From an uncultured Pseudomonadales bacterium (lineage in GTDB: Bacteria; Pseudomonadota; Gammaproteobacteria; Pseudomonadales; Pseudohongiellaceae), in NCBI GenBank assembly GCA_949372635.1, contig CASIAB010000012.1, forward strand, positions 1 through 34,962: a stretch of DNA of 34,962 nt. Reading direction: 5' to 3'. How positions within the stretch are numbered: position 1 is the first letter of the stretch; every line of letters begins with the position of its first letter. Positions 1-8,670 of the stretch are shown here, one piece after another. Under the pieces are notes generated by a model. The model saw only the letters and a program-made list of their open reading frames with translations, did not search any database and was not told the origin of the DNA. Both the position numbers and the translations under genes were made by a program.

Positions 1-27
1 CGAGTTCGAATCTCGTTTCCCGCTCCA
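1..27 (+). tRNA. tRNA-Gly 3' end (partial, cut by window start)
   Basis: The first 27 bases equal the T-arm, acceptor 3' strand and CCA end of the complete tRNA-Gly(GCC) found on the minus strand at 7805-7880. Only the 3' part lies in the window, so the anticodon is not visible. It could be a full tRNA gene starting upstream or only an attachment-site duplicate of the tRNA end. The match to the other copy continues unbroken to base 49. Confidence 0.75.
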
Positions 28-85
28 TTATTTTATCAATTAAATCAATGGGTTAACTTATCACTAGGGTCGAAAAGGGCGTTTT

Positions 86-107
86 GTGCCCTTTTCGTGC
101 CCTTTTC
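86..107. repeat. Two tandem 11-bp units next to the tRNA end
   Basis: The unit gtgcccttttc occurs twice in a row. The other arm carries a matching pair at 7724-7745. Short direct repeats between an integrase stop codon and the attachment core are typical arm-type binding sites for integrase or excisionase. That role is inferred. Confidence 0.55.
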
Positions 108-110
108 AAT

Positions 111-175
111 TCACAAACTTGCAAAATCCGACTCCATTAAGCTGGCATCGCCACCATAAGTATTCTGTTGGGTCA
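111..175 (-). pseudogene. Tyrosine integrase, C-terminal remnant (about 20 codons)
   Basis: Read on the minus strand, the stop codon lies at 111-113 and the preceding codons give YGGDASLMESDFASL. The intact integrase end at 7720 reads DGGDDSLMESDFANL, so the homology is clear. It fades upstream of the GGD motif, and from about 175 onward the sequence belongs to the phosphotransferase gene on the plus strand. This is the scar of a second, related integrase that lost everything but its tail. Confidence 0.7.
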
Positions 176-178
176 TTG

Positions 179-1327
179 ATGCCGGTCGGTCGCTTCTTGG
201 ATGTTGCAATACTTTCATCGGGACTCTCTCCAGTTGAGATCGCTCCTCTGCTAAAAGGCTCAACGCCAGTATCGAAAGGCATAGGAGGAGAACAATTAAT
301 CACAGTGGTAGAAGCTATGAGCGCGGCCGGAATTATTAAGAAAGACTTGGATGGTCTGGAGCCAAGTACGGCGTTGAATGGATTACGTGAAAATTTACAA
401 GTCAACGCTGCACTAGAAGACTACCTCACTATCACCGGGCACATGCTGATTGGTGGGTATTGTATATCCGAGAAAACTTTACGCGAGTCTCCAAATATCA
501 TTATGGCGAGAATTTTTGAAGCTATGGAGCCTGCTAGTGAAGCTGGATTTGACGCAGAGCTAGAGAAAGCAATAAGAGGGAAAATCCCAGAAGCGGATCA
601 TGCCGAGTTTGACCTCTGCCTCGCGGATGCAAGATCAGCTAATCGAATGCGAGATGAACGAGGTATTTACAACGATATATGGGGTGCTGGCATTTCGCGC
701 TGTTCTATTTTAGAAGCTGGGCGACGCCTGCTCGAGGAGGGCATTCTCTCCAACGCAGAGCTGTCGTTGGACGCCTCGCACGATGAGTTAATCGGTTTGT
801 TGAAGGGAGAGCCTACCGCAACCGATGAGCTATTATCCCAAAGGCGTGAATGGCGACTAACAAAGAACATCGATGAGGTGCCCGATTTTCTTGGTGACCC
901 GCCGTCCGACCCACCGCCACTAGAACTGCTTCCCCTTAAGATTCAGCCCACTTTGAGGGCATTCGGCTTAGTTATGGGGAATGTCTTCGATGAACCGAAA
1001 GAGGCTACTGAGAAGATCAGCGGCCTAGGGGTGAGCCCAGGAATCTATGAAGGAACTGCCAAAGTGATTCTCAGCACACGCGATTTTGATAGGCTCGAGA
1101 AGGGCGACATACTTGTCACCAAGAATACTTCGGCGGGATTCAATGTCGTGCTTCCTATTATCGGAGCCTTAGTCACCGATAGGGGTGGAATTCTTAGCCA
1201 TGCCGCTATCGTTAGTCGCGAATTTGGTATGCCGGGAGTAGTAGGCACGAAGAACGCGAGTCAGCTGATAAATGATGGCGACAAAATTCGAGTAAACGGT
1301 GATACGGGGGGGGTTGAAATTCTTTGA
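179..1327 (+). CDS. PEP-utilising phosphotransferase subunit: substrate-like domain plus mobile phosphohistidine domain
   Basis: About 382 residues from the ATG at 179. The open frame runs up to a GTG at 86, but that stretch is integrase-remnant DNA. Residues about 1-275 resemble the middle region of rifampin phosphotransferase/PEP-synthase-like proteins, for example ILEAGRRLLEEGIL. The last 85 or so residues form the swivelling PEP-utiliser domain, with GGILSHAAIVSREFG carrying the phospho-accepting His at about residue 341. The ATP-grasp domain that should come first is absent and is encoded by the next gene, whose TTG overlaps this stop. In the family, ATP charges the His, which then phosphorylates pyruvate, an antibiotic or another substrate. 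The substrate here is unknown. The N-terminus abuts the junction near 170, so it may be truncated. Confidence 0.75.
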   Translation: MPVGRFLDVAILSSGLSPVEIAPLLKGSTPVSKGIGGEQLITVVEAMSAAGIIKKDLDGLEPSTALNGLRENLQVNAALEDYLTITGHMLIGGYCISEKTLRESPNIIMARIFEAMEPASEAGFDAELEKAIRGKIPEADHAEFDLCLADARSANRMRDERGIYNDIWGAGISRCSILEAGRRLLEEGILSNAELSLDASHDELIGLLKGEPTATDELLSQRREWRLTKNIDEVPDFLGDPPSDPPPLELLPLKIQPTLRAFGLVMGNVFDEPKEATEKISGLGVSPGIYEGTAKVILSTRDFDRLEKGDILVTKNTSAGFNVVLPIIGALVTDRGGILSHAAIVSREFGMPGVVGTKNASQLINDGDKIRVNGDTGGVEIL

Positions 1328-2145
1328 GTGCCCATTTTAGCAAACCCGTACTTCTTAAGGATGCAATCGAGGAGTCTCGCTTCGGAGGAAAGTGTGTCAG
1401 CCTAGGAGTTGCTTTGCGGGCTAACTTGCCAGCTCCGCGAGGCTACGCGCTACCAGTCGATCTGGTGGATGCAGTCGTCTATAAAGATGAGTCAGCTGTA
1501 GCGACTGTTCTACCGCTATTCGCTGAGCTCGCGCCAGCCTTAGCCGTTCGCTCCAGTGCAGTGGGTGAAGACTCCGTGGACGCTAGTTTTGCCGGTCAGC
1601 ATCTAACTGTACTGAATATCATGGATGCAGAGTCTATGATAACGGCTATACAACAAGTTCACGCCTCCGCCTTTACTGCAGAAGCGATTGCCTATCGCGC
1701 TAAGATGGCCGTTGAGGGAGAGCCCGCAATAGCCGTTGCCATTCAGCAACAAATTCTGAGCGAAGTCGCTGGTGTTATGTTTACCAAAAATCCTATTACA
1801 AATGCTAATGAACGGTATATCGAAGCCAGCTGTGGCCTTGGTGAGGCTGTGGTTGCCGGCATGGTTATTCCAGACAGCTTTCGAATATCTAGCCAGGGGA
1901 GCGTACTCGAGCAGGTTCTAGGCGACAAAGATGTCGAGCTCGTTGCCATAGCGCAAGGCGAGACGAGGGAGCAGGAGGTTGACCAGATCAGGCAAAATTC
2001 TCTCTGTCTTAGTGAGGATCAGCTCTATAGATTGCACAATCTTGCGCTAAACTGTGAAGCCATCTACGGTGAGCATATAGATATCGAATGGGCATTTCAT
2101 GATGGGCAACTCTATCTGTTGCAATGCCGCTCTATAACCATGTAA
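1324..2145 (+). CDS. PEP/pyruvate-binding (ATP-grasp) subunit, partner of the preceding gene
   Basis: 273 residues, starting with a TTG that overlaps the previous stop (TTGA), so the two are translationally coupled. It is a stand-alone PPDK/PEP-synthase N-terminal ATP-binding domain. AVRSSAVGEDSVDASFAGQ is at residues 74-92, GVMFTKNPIT at about 150-159, GLGEAVVAG at 171-179, and DIEWA with LLQCRSIT at the C-terminal end. The usual QxRPIT ending has Ser for Pro. It should use ATP to phosphorylate the His of the companion protein. In most relatives the ATP-grasp domain precedes the His domain on a single chain. Here the domains are on two chains and in reverse gene order. Confidence 0.8.
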   Translation: MSAHFSKPVLLKDAIEESRFGGKCVSLGVALRANLPAPRGYALPVDLVDAVVYKDESAVATVLPLFAELAPALAVRSSAVGEDSVDASFAGQHLTVLNIMDAESMITAIQQVHASAFTAEAIAYRAKMAVEGEPAIAVAIQQQILSEVAGVMFTKNPITNANERYIEASCGLGEAVVAGMVIPDSFRISSQGSVLEQVLGDKDVELVAIAQGETREQEVDQIRQNSLCLSEDQLYRLHNLALNCEAIYGEHIDIEWAFHDGQLYLLQCRSITM

Positions 2146-3188
2146 TAGCTTCGCCCGATTAGCGGAAACATTAGTGGTTGGTCAGATGGCCTTAGCGAAT
2201 TAGTTCCCGCGCTATTGAGAGCTGTGTTCCTCTACCCCAGCAACCAAGACGATTACTGTCAATCGTGATAGATGTACCAACAGCCATTAGATTGTCATTC
2301 GCGCTAACAACAGCAAATTTTTGATAGGCGATATAAAAGCTGATTGGTAATCACTAATCCTTTACCTCTGCATCGACCACAAAAAAGACACTTGGTTAAT
2401 TCGAGCCCCAATTCATCGTGAATAGAAATCAGTAAGCTGGCAAGGGTGAAGCCGCACCAAATTAGTGCAAATGTCTAAGTCGCCATACTCAGCTGTTTTA
2501 TCAACTGAAATGCTATTCTCTGTAGAAAGAGTTGAAAAGAAATTCGGGTATATGTGTAACGAAATTTAGGTCCTGATGAAATTCAATCAAAACCAAACAA
2601 GGCCATATATAAAAATCTTGGAGTCATTATTTTTTCGACTATTCTTGCTGCGAATTTTGAGATTACTACTCAAATCCCTGACGCTCTAACCTCATTTGTA
2701 ACAAAAAGAAAATCCTGAAATTCCCGCCGCACTCATATGTCATGCCGGCTGAGAAAGTGTGACAGGAAAAATATTTCCCGCCCGCGATAATTGTGAATTT
2801 AAGTAACAAAAAGGAATGCTCATTCCAAGCCCGCTCTCGGAATATCTCTTGACCTGTGATTCGTCGTCCTATACGTTCGATTTATCGCGGAGCATATTTT
2901 CTAACTTAAAGTTCCAAAAGTATCTTTGAACAGATGACTTTGCAATTTATCTGATAGCAAAGAAGCTTCGCGGATAAAGGGGCACTTTCTGGGTGTCAGC
3001 CGATCATTCGAAATGAGAATAACTAACCATCTCAAAAAAATCTAACCAGAGTGATTGTTTATGCATAGTAGAGGATGAATCTTTTATTCATTGGTCTGCC
3101 TAGTTGGTCAAATGACTCCAAAAGCAAAAGTCTGTGTAGCATTTTGCCTAGGGGCAAAAATTAATATTCCCGGGGGGGGAACAAATAT
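2146..3188. other. Gene-poor AT-rich stretch upstream of the TonB receptor
   Basis: About 1.04 kb with stops in all frames and no ORF resembling a known family. It holds one NtrC-like palindrome (2453-2469) and presumably the receptor promoter near its right end. A run of eight G residues (3172-3179) lies 9 bases before the receptor ATG. I see no convincing -35/-10 pair, hairpin terminator or RNA gene. Confidence 0.6.
2453..2469. promoter_or_regulatory. Possible NtrC-like palindromic operator
   Basis: The sequence cgcaccaaattagtgca has GCAC and GTGC half-sites separated by 7 bases. This resembles the NtrC consensus TGCACY-N5-GGTGCA. No clear sigma-54 -24/-12 element follows it and no nitrogen gene is adjacent, so it may be chance. 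Confidence 0.2.
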
Positions 3189-6082
3189 ATGAAATCGAGA
3201 ACCACTATCACGAAGACACTAATCGGTGCTTCGGCATTGTTCTGCGCAAGTTATGCGCCGAACGGGCTGCTCGCCGCTGAAGCCGAATTAGATGAAAGGC
3301 GCATAGAAGAGGTCACAGTAACAGCGGAGAGAAGGGAAGCATCAGTTCAAGATACTTCCATATCCATTACCGCGATAACAGGTGATTCGTTGGAAAGTTT
3401 TGGAATTCGCAATCAAGAAGACCTACAAAACTTCGTCCCCGCTACAACCATCCAACCTTACGACGCTACAATTCGGGGCGTTGGTAGAAATTTCCGCGCA
3501 CTCGGCGGCGATCCTGGCATAGCAACTTACATGAACGGCGTTTACTCTGAAGATTTGCTAACTGCCACGGCAGCAACTTTCTGGGATGTCGAGCGCATCG
3601 AAGTACTGCGTGGGCCTCAGGGAACGCTCTACGGTCGTAATGCAGTTGGCGGCGCGATCAATGTGCTCTACAAAGAGCCCACTGATGAAATTGATTACTC
3701 TTTCAAATCCATCATAGGTAATTTTGGTACGCAAGAAGCCTACGGCATGCTCAACGTGCCGCTGATCGAAGACACGTTATCAGCACGGATAAACCTTGCT
3801 ATTCGCGACCGTGATGGCGTGATAGAGGAACTAGGCACTGGACCCGATATCGATGGCCTTGGTACCGAGAACGCCGCCGTATCGTTTAAATGGACACCGA
3901 CCGATAATATTGAAGTTAATTTGCGACAGAACTTCATGGAAATCGATCGTTCATTCGGCGGTGCTAACGGCGCTGGCCTTGTGGTATTGAATGAAGATGG
4001 GCAAGGAAGTCGAAACACAGCAAACCTAGTTCCTGGTTACCGATTTATCGACACCACAAATACTGATCCTGGCAATTTTGATAACAACAATTGGTACGAT
4101 CAAAGTCAGCCCATCTTAAACTTCACCAATCCGACTACTGGCGCAGCTGATCAAGCCCAACGTGTTCGGCCAGGAATCGATCCTGGCGCTTTCAATGGGG
4201 TTCATAATGCAGCAGCGTCATTGGATGGATTTAACAATACCTCGGACGCATCAGCGGCCAGATACAACGACTGCGTGTTCCCTGGCGACATCGCTGGCGA
4301 CGATCTCTGCGCAGCCACCAACGGCCTGAACAGAGAGAATTTTAAGCAGCAAGGCACTCAGTTTAATATCTCCTGGGATGTGAATGAAAAGCTCGAGCTG
4401 AAATATATATTCGGGTACAACAGGCTCAGCTACAAGCGAACAACCGATGACGATAATACGGCCAGTCAGTTTCATGATCGCCAGTTTTACGTGAACCACG
4501 AGGCGGATTATACCTCTCACGAATTTCAGGCCTTCTACGACATCAGCGATACAGTATCGATCACTTCCGGCTACTTCATTTATGATGCAACTATCGATCA
4601 GCGCGGAGATTTCTACTCTTCACTGGCCGAATCCAGGATGGTTAACCCTTATGCGGATAATACCTCGCTAAGCGCTGAGCGTCTGCGGGAGCCATTGGAG
4701 CTCCGGGTTTGGCGGGCATTACTGCCAGTACCCTAGCTTTTTCAGGCAGGCCGATGGTTTCGATGTTTAGTGCGAAACTGTCCTGCAATGTTGCGACCCC
4801 TGCCGCATCTTGCGCCCAGAATAACGGCGGCAACAATGTACAAACCTCAGCCTGGTATGGTGACAACGGTAGCAACCCAGACTTGAACGTTATTCACGGC
4901 CCACAAACGTCAGCATCAGACTTGCTCTACGCTACGCAAACCAAACGTGAGGCATTCGCCGCTTATACTCAAGGTGTCTGGGATATCAACGACGTGTTCA
5001 CTCTTACTCTAGGCATACGTTATGCCGAAGACGAAGTGACCGCGGAAGAGAATCTGTGGCGGTATTCAGAGACTGGTGCAACCAGCTTTTTGGCTCTTTA
5101 CGGCGGCCTAGCTGCAGTAAATCGCACAAATGGCGGCTTGGTTGACGATGGCACAGGCTCAATCACAGAACCTACTCCAGCGGTCACCAACGGCGGCATT
5201 CCATTTGCGTTGAGTGTTTACCGACCCTTTAACCGAACGGACAAGAAGACAACCGGGCGTATCAATCTGGACTGGAATGTAACTGATAACTCATTGATGT
5301 ATTTCTCTGCCACATCCGGTTACCGTTCAGGTGGTTTTAATCTGGTATTTTTCAGCAACACGGACACTTATGATCCAGAAGAGTTGTTAGCTTACGAGAT
5401 TGGTTATAAATCACAGTTCTTAAACGACACCCTGCAATTGAATGCCTCTGTCTATGTCTATGACTACGACACGATTCATACAGTGGGAACCGAAGTCACG
5501 TCCATTGGTGGAACAACTACTTCTGTATTAGAGGCGCCGGGTGCCCGGGTGACAGGTATCGAGGCCGAAATATTGTGGCTGGCGACTGACGGCCTGACAC
5601 TAGGCGGTAACTTCAGTTACACGCCAAGTAAATACACGGAGTCGTTGCTAGTCTCTGACTCTAGTAGACAAGATGTGCCGGAGTCGCTGTATCCTGAATT
5701 CGACACATTGACAGAAGACATTAAAGGCAATCAGCTATTGCAGGTTCCTGAGGGCAAGTTCACTGCATGGGGAAGCTATAATATCCCAATGAATGGCGGA
5801 GCGCAGCTGGAGCTTTTTGGCGTGTATAGCTGGACTGATGAAGTCTTCTACTCACCCTTCGAGACCCAGGAAGAGAAGGCTGAGGCGTACGGCCGTGCTG
5901 ACTTACGAGCAACCTGGACATCGCCTAATGATAATTGGGCAGTATCAGCGTTCGTTAATAATATCTTCGATGACGTAGCCAACTTGGGGATATATCGCCA
6001 AAGTGAGGCTGAGTTCTACCGTCATAACTCTGGCATTACGCTGCCTAGAGTCTATGGTATGGAATTTAGTTACAAGTTATAG
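3189..6082 (+). CDS. TonB-dependent outer-membrane receptor, interrupted by one frameshift
   Basis: An outer-membrane beta-barrel that imports large substrates using TonB-ExbB-ExbD energy. The first frame (3189-4736) has a signal peptide (about residues 1-30, ending near LLAAEA), a TonB-box-like segment (EEVTVTAERRE) and a plug domain with ERIEVLRGPQGTLYGRNAVGG. The second frame (entered near 4701-4709, ending 6082) supplies the rest of the barrel and ends EFSYKL. One extra base in the ctccgggt stretch would restore a single protein of about 965 residues, a normal size for the family. The substrate is unknown. The convergent PQQ enzyme fragment downstream suggests polymer or alcohol use, but that is inference. 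It is either a pseudogene or carries a sequencing error. Confidence 0.85.
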
Positions 6083-6136
6083 AAAAGCCACAAACGACTA
6101 AGATATCGGGTTGAATACTTGATATCTCATTACGAT

Positions 6137-6170
6137 AAAACGCTCTGACTAGCTCAGGGCGTTTTTGTTT
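6137..6170 (+). terminator. Rho-independent terminator of the TonB receptor
   Basis: Arms aaaacgctctga and tcagggcgtttt (one T-G pair) surround a 5-base loop (ctagc). A T-rich tract follows, 55 bases after the receptor stop codon. The A-rich left arm could let it also work for the convergent PQQ fragment. Confidence 0.75.
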
Positions 6171-6238
6171 CCGTCGCCAGTTATACGGAGTCAGCCCAGA
6201 CTGATTTCTTTTTGATTAGATGCTGATTCGAGATAGCT

Positions 6239-7219
6239 CTATTCCGACGGCTTGAAAGCCAGCAGCACGTTACCAGCCACCTGCCTAAAAGAACCATAAC
6301 CGGAACCTACGAACACCATGCCAGATCCCGCGGCAATGGAATGGCTGTCGATGGAACCGCCATACCCTTCTACGCCGTTGACCGTTTCAAAATCCTGAGC
6401 TGTATCGAACTTGAAGAGCTGTTCGCCCGTGTCCGAGTTGAATACAAACAGGCGACCGTCTAATCCACCAGTGATAACTGCTCCGTCTACAGACAACGGC
6501 GTAGCTGAGAAACCATAGAGTGATTCACAACGCCTCAGTCTATCGCTGCGCTCGTCACCACATTCTGACTGCACCTCGTAGGACCAACTTGGCTCGCCGG
6601 TTGCAACGAAGTAAGTGTATATACCCGGCCGAATGTTCTCGCTCATAGTGCCCGGGTCGTTGATGGTCATGAAGGCTCGCTCGGAATCGGTGGCGATCCC
6701 CCAGTGGTTGCCGCCTAGTGCTGTGCCTTCACCGATGCGCTGATTCCACACCAGTGCGCCCGTGTCGGGATCCAGCGCCCAGAGATCACCAGATTTCTGG
6801 CCGGCAATAAGCAGCTGCCTATCACGACCATCTACTAGGATAGCCGGGCCGCCAAAATCGAAGTCGACTGAGTTTGTATTTTCTAGAATGATGCAGTTAG
6901 GCCCACCGGCGCTGCAGGAGAAATTCCACATGTCGTTCTCTAGAGCCTGGAAGACCCAGTTGGCCTCCCCTGTTTCCAGGTTCAGGGCGATAACTGAATC
7001 GCTGGTGTTGGTAGTCGGGTGCGAAGTGTTTTCACCAGTGGTGACATAAACCTGACCTCGCTGCGCATCCACTGTCGGTGTAGTCCAGATTGGAGCTCCG
7101 GAAGGACCGCGCTGCTTAACACCGGTTGAGCTGACCATGCCAGTGTACTCAGCCGTTGGCATGGTATGGTATTCCCACAGCTTTTCTCCGCTGCGCACAT
7201 TCAGCGCGGTGACAGTAAA
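6239..7219 (-). pseudogene. PQQ-dependent (polyvinyl-alcohol-type) dehydrogenase, C-terminal fragment
   Basis: About 325 codons of a PQQ beta-propeller remain. Repeats such as ALNVRSGEKLWEY, ALNLETGEANWVF, ALDPDTGALVW and VFNSDTGEQLF are visible. GAPIWTTPTVD, NDMWNFSC and FDFGGPAIL are reminiscent of polyvinyl-alcohol dehydrogenase (cytochrome) enzymes, which oxidise alcohols in the periplasm. Those proteins usually have roughly 600 or more residues, a signal peptide and often a cytochrome c domain. All of that is missing: upstream of about 7219 the DNA is a plus-strand integrase gene. The ATG at 7261 is therefore fortuitous. A non-functional remnant is most likely. Confidence 0.75.
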
Positions 7220-7222
7220 TAC
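7208..7222. other. Recombination or deletion junction between PQQ gene and integrase
   Basis: To the left, the minus strand codes for the PQQ propeller up to VTALNVRSG. To the right, the plus strand codes for the integrase core from YYFQFAFATG. Both genes lose their 5' parts at the same place, so this is a breakpoint. Confidence 0.65.
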
Positions 7223-7675
7223 TATTTCCAATTTGCCTTTGCTACCGGGATGCGTCATCAAGAAATACTGGCATTAAAATGGTCTGACATCGATGGGGAT
7301 ACCGCAAACGTCCAACGTTGTATTTCAAATTACCGGATTGAGGAGAGAGTCAAAACTGACTTTATGGGGCGAGAAGTTCTTTTAAATGGTTCTGCGCTTG
7401 ATGCAATCAATAAAGCACAGACACGTTGGGCGAAAGGCTTCGTATTCCCGCAGCCTAATGGTGACTACTACAAGAAACCAAAACGGTTCCGATTAGCCTG
7501 GATAGAAGCACATGAGAAATCTGGTGTTAATTATCGCCCAATGAAAACCACCAGGCATACCAGAGCGACTGAATTGCTATCGAAGGGAGTTAACCCGGCA
7601 AAAGCTGCAAAGCAATTGGGGCATGATAAGGAAACTTTCTTAAAGACCTACGCAGATTATTTACCGGAATATGAT

Positions 7676-7880
<205 letters not shown>

Positions 7881-8019
7881 GTTTTGAGGTGTTAGTCACT
7901 CTTGAGTATCGCCTGCAAAGCTAGTAAGTACGTATGCTGGGACCGCTACCCGAAAGAGGCGCTTATTCTAATGCCTAAGTGCTCCAAGTCAAGCTGAACT
8001 GAAGGCTTTCTGGCATTTC

Positions 8020-8568
8020 TTACGACTTTCGCTGCAGTTCGCACCAGCCTGCTCGGAAATACTGCATTGCTGAGCTTATACTCAGCACAGCAGCAAGATA
8101 AATTAGGCCGTAGCCCAGCATTAACACCCACTCCGGCAGGCTTGGATTAGCCAACAGGAGGATAATGATGGCGAGCATCTGTACCGTGGTCTTGAGTTTG
8201 CCCGAGAATTTCACCGCCACTTTTTCTCTAAGTCCTTTCGCCGCCATCCATTCGCGCAGCGCGGATACTAGTATCTCGCGGGCGATTATGATGCCCGCGG
8301 CAAGTAGCAAGGGTGGATAGATCGAAACCAGCATGATTAGGATGATCGCCACTAGCAGCTTGTCTGCAACAGGATCCAGGAAGGTGCCAAATTCAGAAGT
8401 CTGATTGAGCTTGCGCGCAAGAAAGCCGTCCAGCCAATCGGTCAGGCTCGCGATCGAAAATAGGATAGCTGCTAGCAGGTGGCTCGATTGTGCGTCCAAA
8501 TGGTAGCAAATGATAACCACCGGAATGAGGACGACTCGACTAAATGTAGCTATATTTGCCCAGTTCAT
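8020..8568 (-). CDS. pgsA: CDP-diacylglycerol--glycerol-3-phosphate 3-phosphatidyltransferase
   Basis: 182 residues, normal for PgsA. It makes phosphatidylglycerol phosphate from CDP-diacylglycerol and glycerol 3-phosphate in the inner membrane, the committed step to PG and cardiolipin. The CDP-alcohol phosphotransferase signature is complete: D47 G48, A51 R52, G61, D65, D69 (DGFLAR ... GTFLDPVAD). Several hydrophobic segments follow. It sits about 100 bases downstream of uvrC on the same strand and upstream of tRNA-Gly. The protein ends FRAGWCELQRKS. Confidence 0.95.
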   Translation of the reverse strand: MNWANIATFSRVVLIPVVIICYHLDAQSSHLLAAILFSIASLTDWLDGFLARKLNQTSEFGTFLDPVADKLLVAIILIMLVSIYPPLLLAAGIIIAREILVSALREWMAAKGLREKVAVKFSGKLKTTVQMLAIIILLLANPSLPEWVLMLGYGLIYLAAVLSISSAMQYFRAGWCELQRKS

Positions 8569-8670
8569 AGTAATTTTTCTTATTCCTTCGATGGTGTGCC
8601 TAGCACTCTAAAATAGAAGTGAATAAGAGCTAAAATCCGAAGTTTTGTGATAACTCTGAAGTTAGCTGGA

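Larger units (their letters stand above)
1..165. repeat. Left arm of an imperfect inverted repeat (tRNA 3' end, att-like core, integrase 3' end)
   Basis: Bases 1-49 are identical to the reverse complement of 7783-7831. After that the two arms stay clearly similar, with scattered substitutions, to about base 155. The arm includes the tRNA 3' end, 22 bases after it, a pair of 11-bp tandem units, and the last codons of an integrase. The 49-bp identical stretch is the likely attachment core (inference). Confidence 0.8.

Noticed and set aside
106..405. Minus-strand 99-codon ORF near the left end
   Set aside because: Mostly antisense to the phosphotransferase gene. The integrase remnant lies in another minus-strand frame.
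3172..3179. Run of eight G residues before the TonB receptor as a phase-variation tract
   Set aside because: It lies upstream of the ATG, and one homopolymer of this length is not enough evidence. It could affect translation or promoter spacing but nothing supports this.
4642..4875. Minus-strand ORF across the TonB frameshift
   Set aside because: Antisense shadow of the receptor. The plus-strand protein homology on both sides is decisive.
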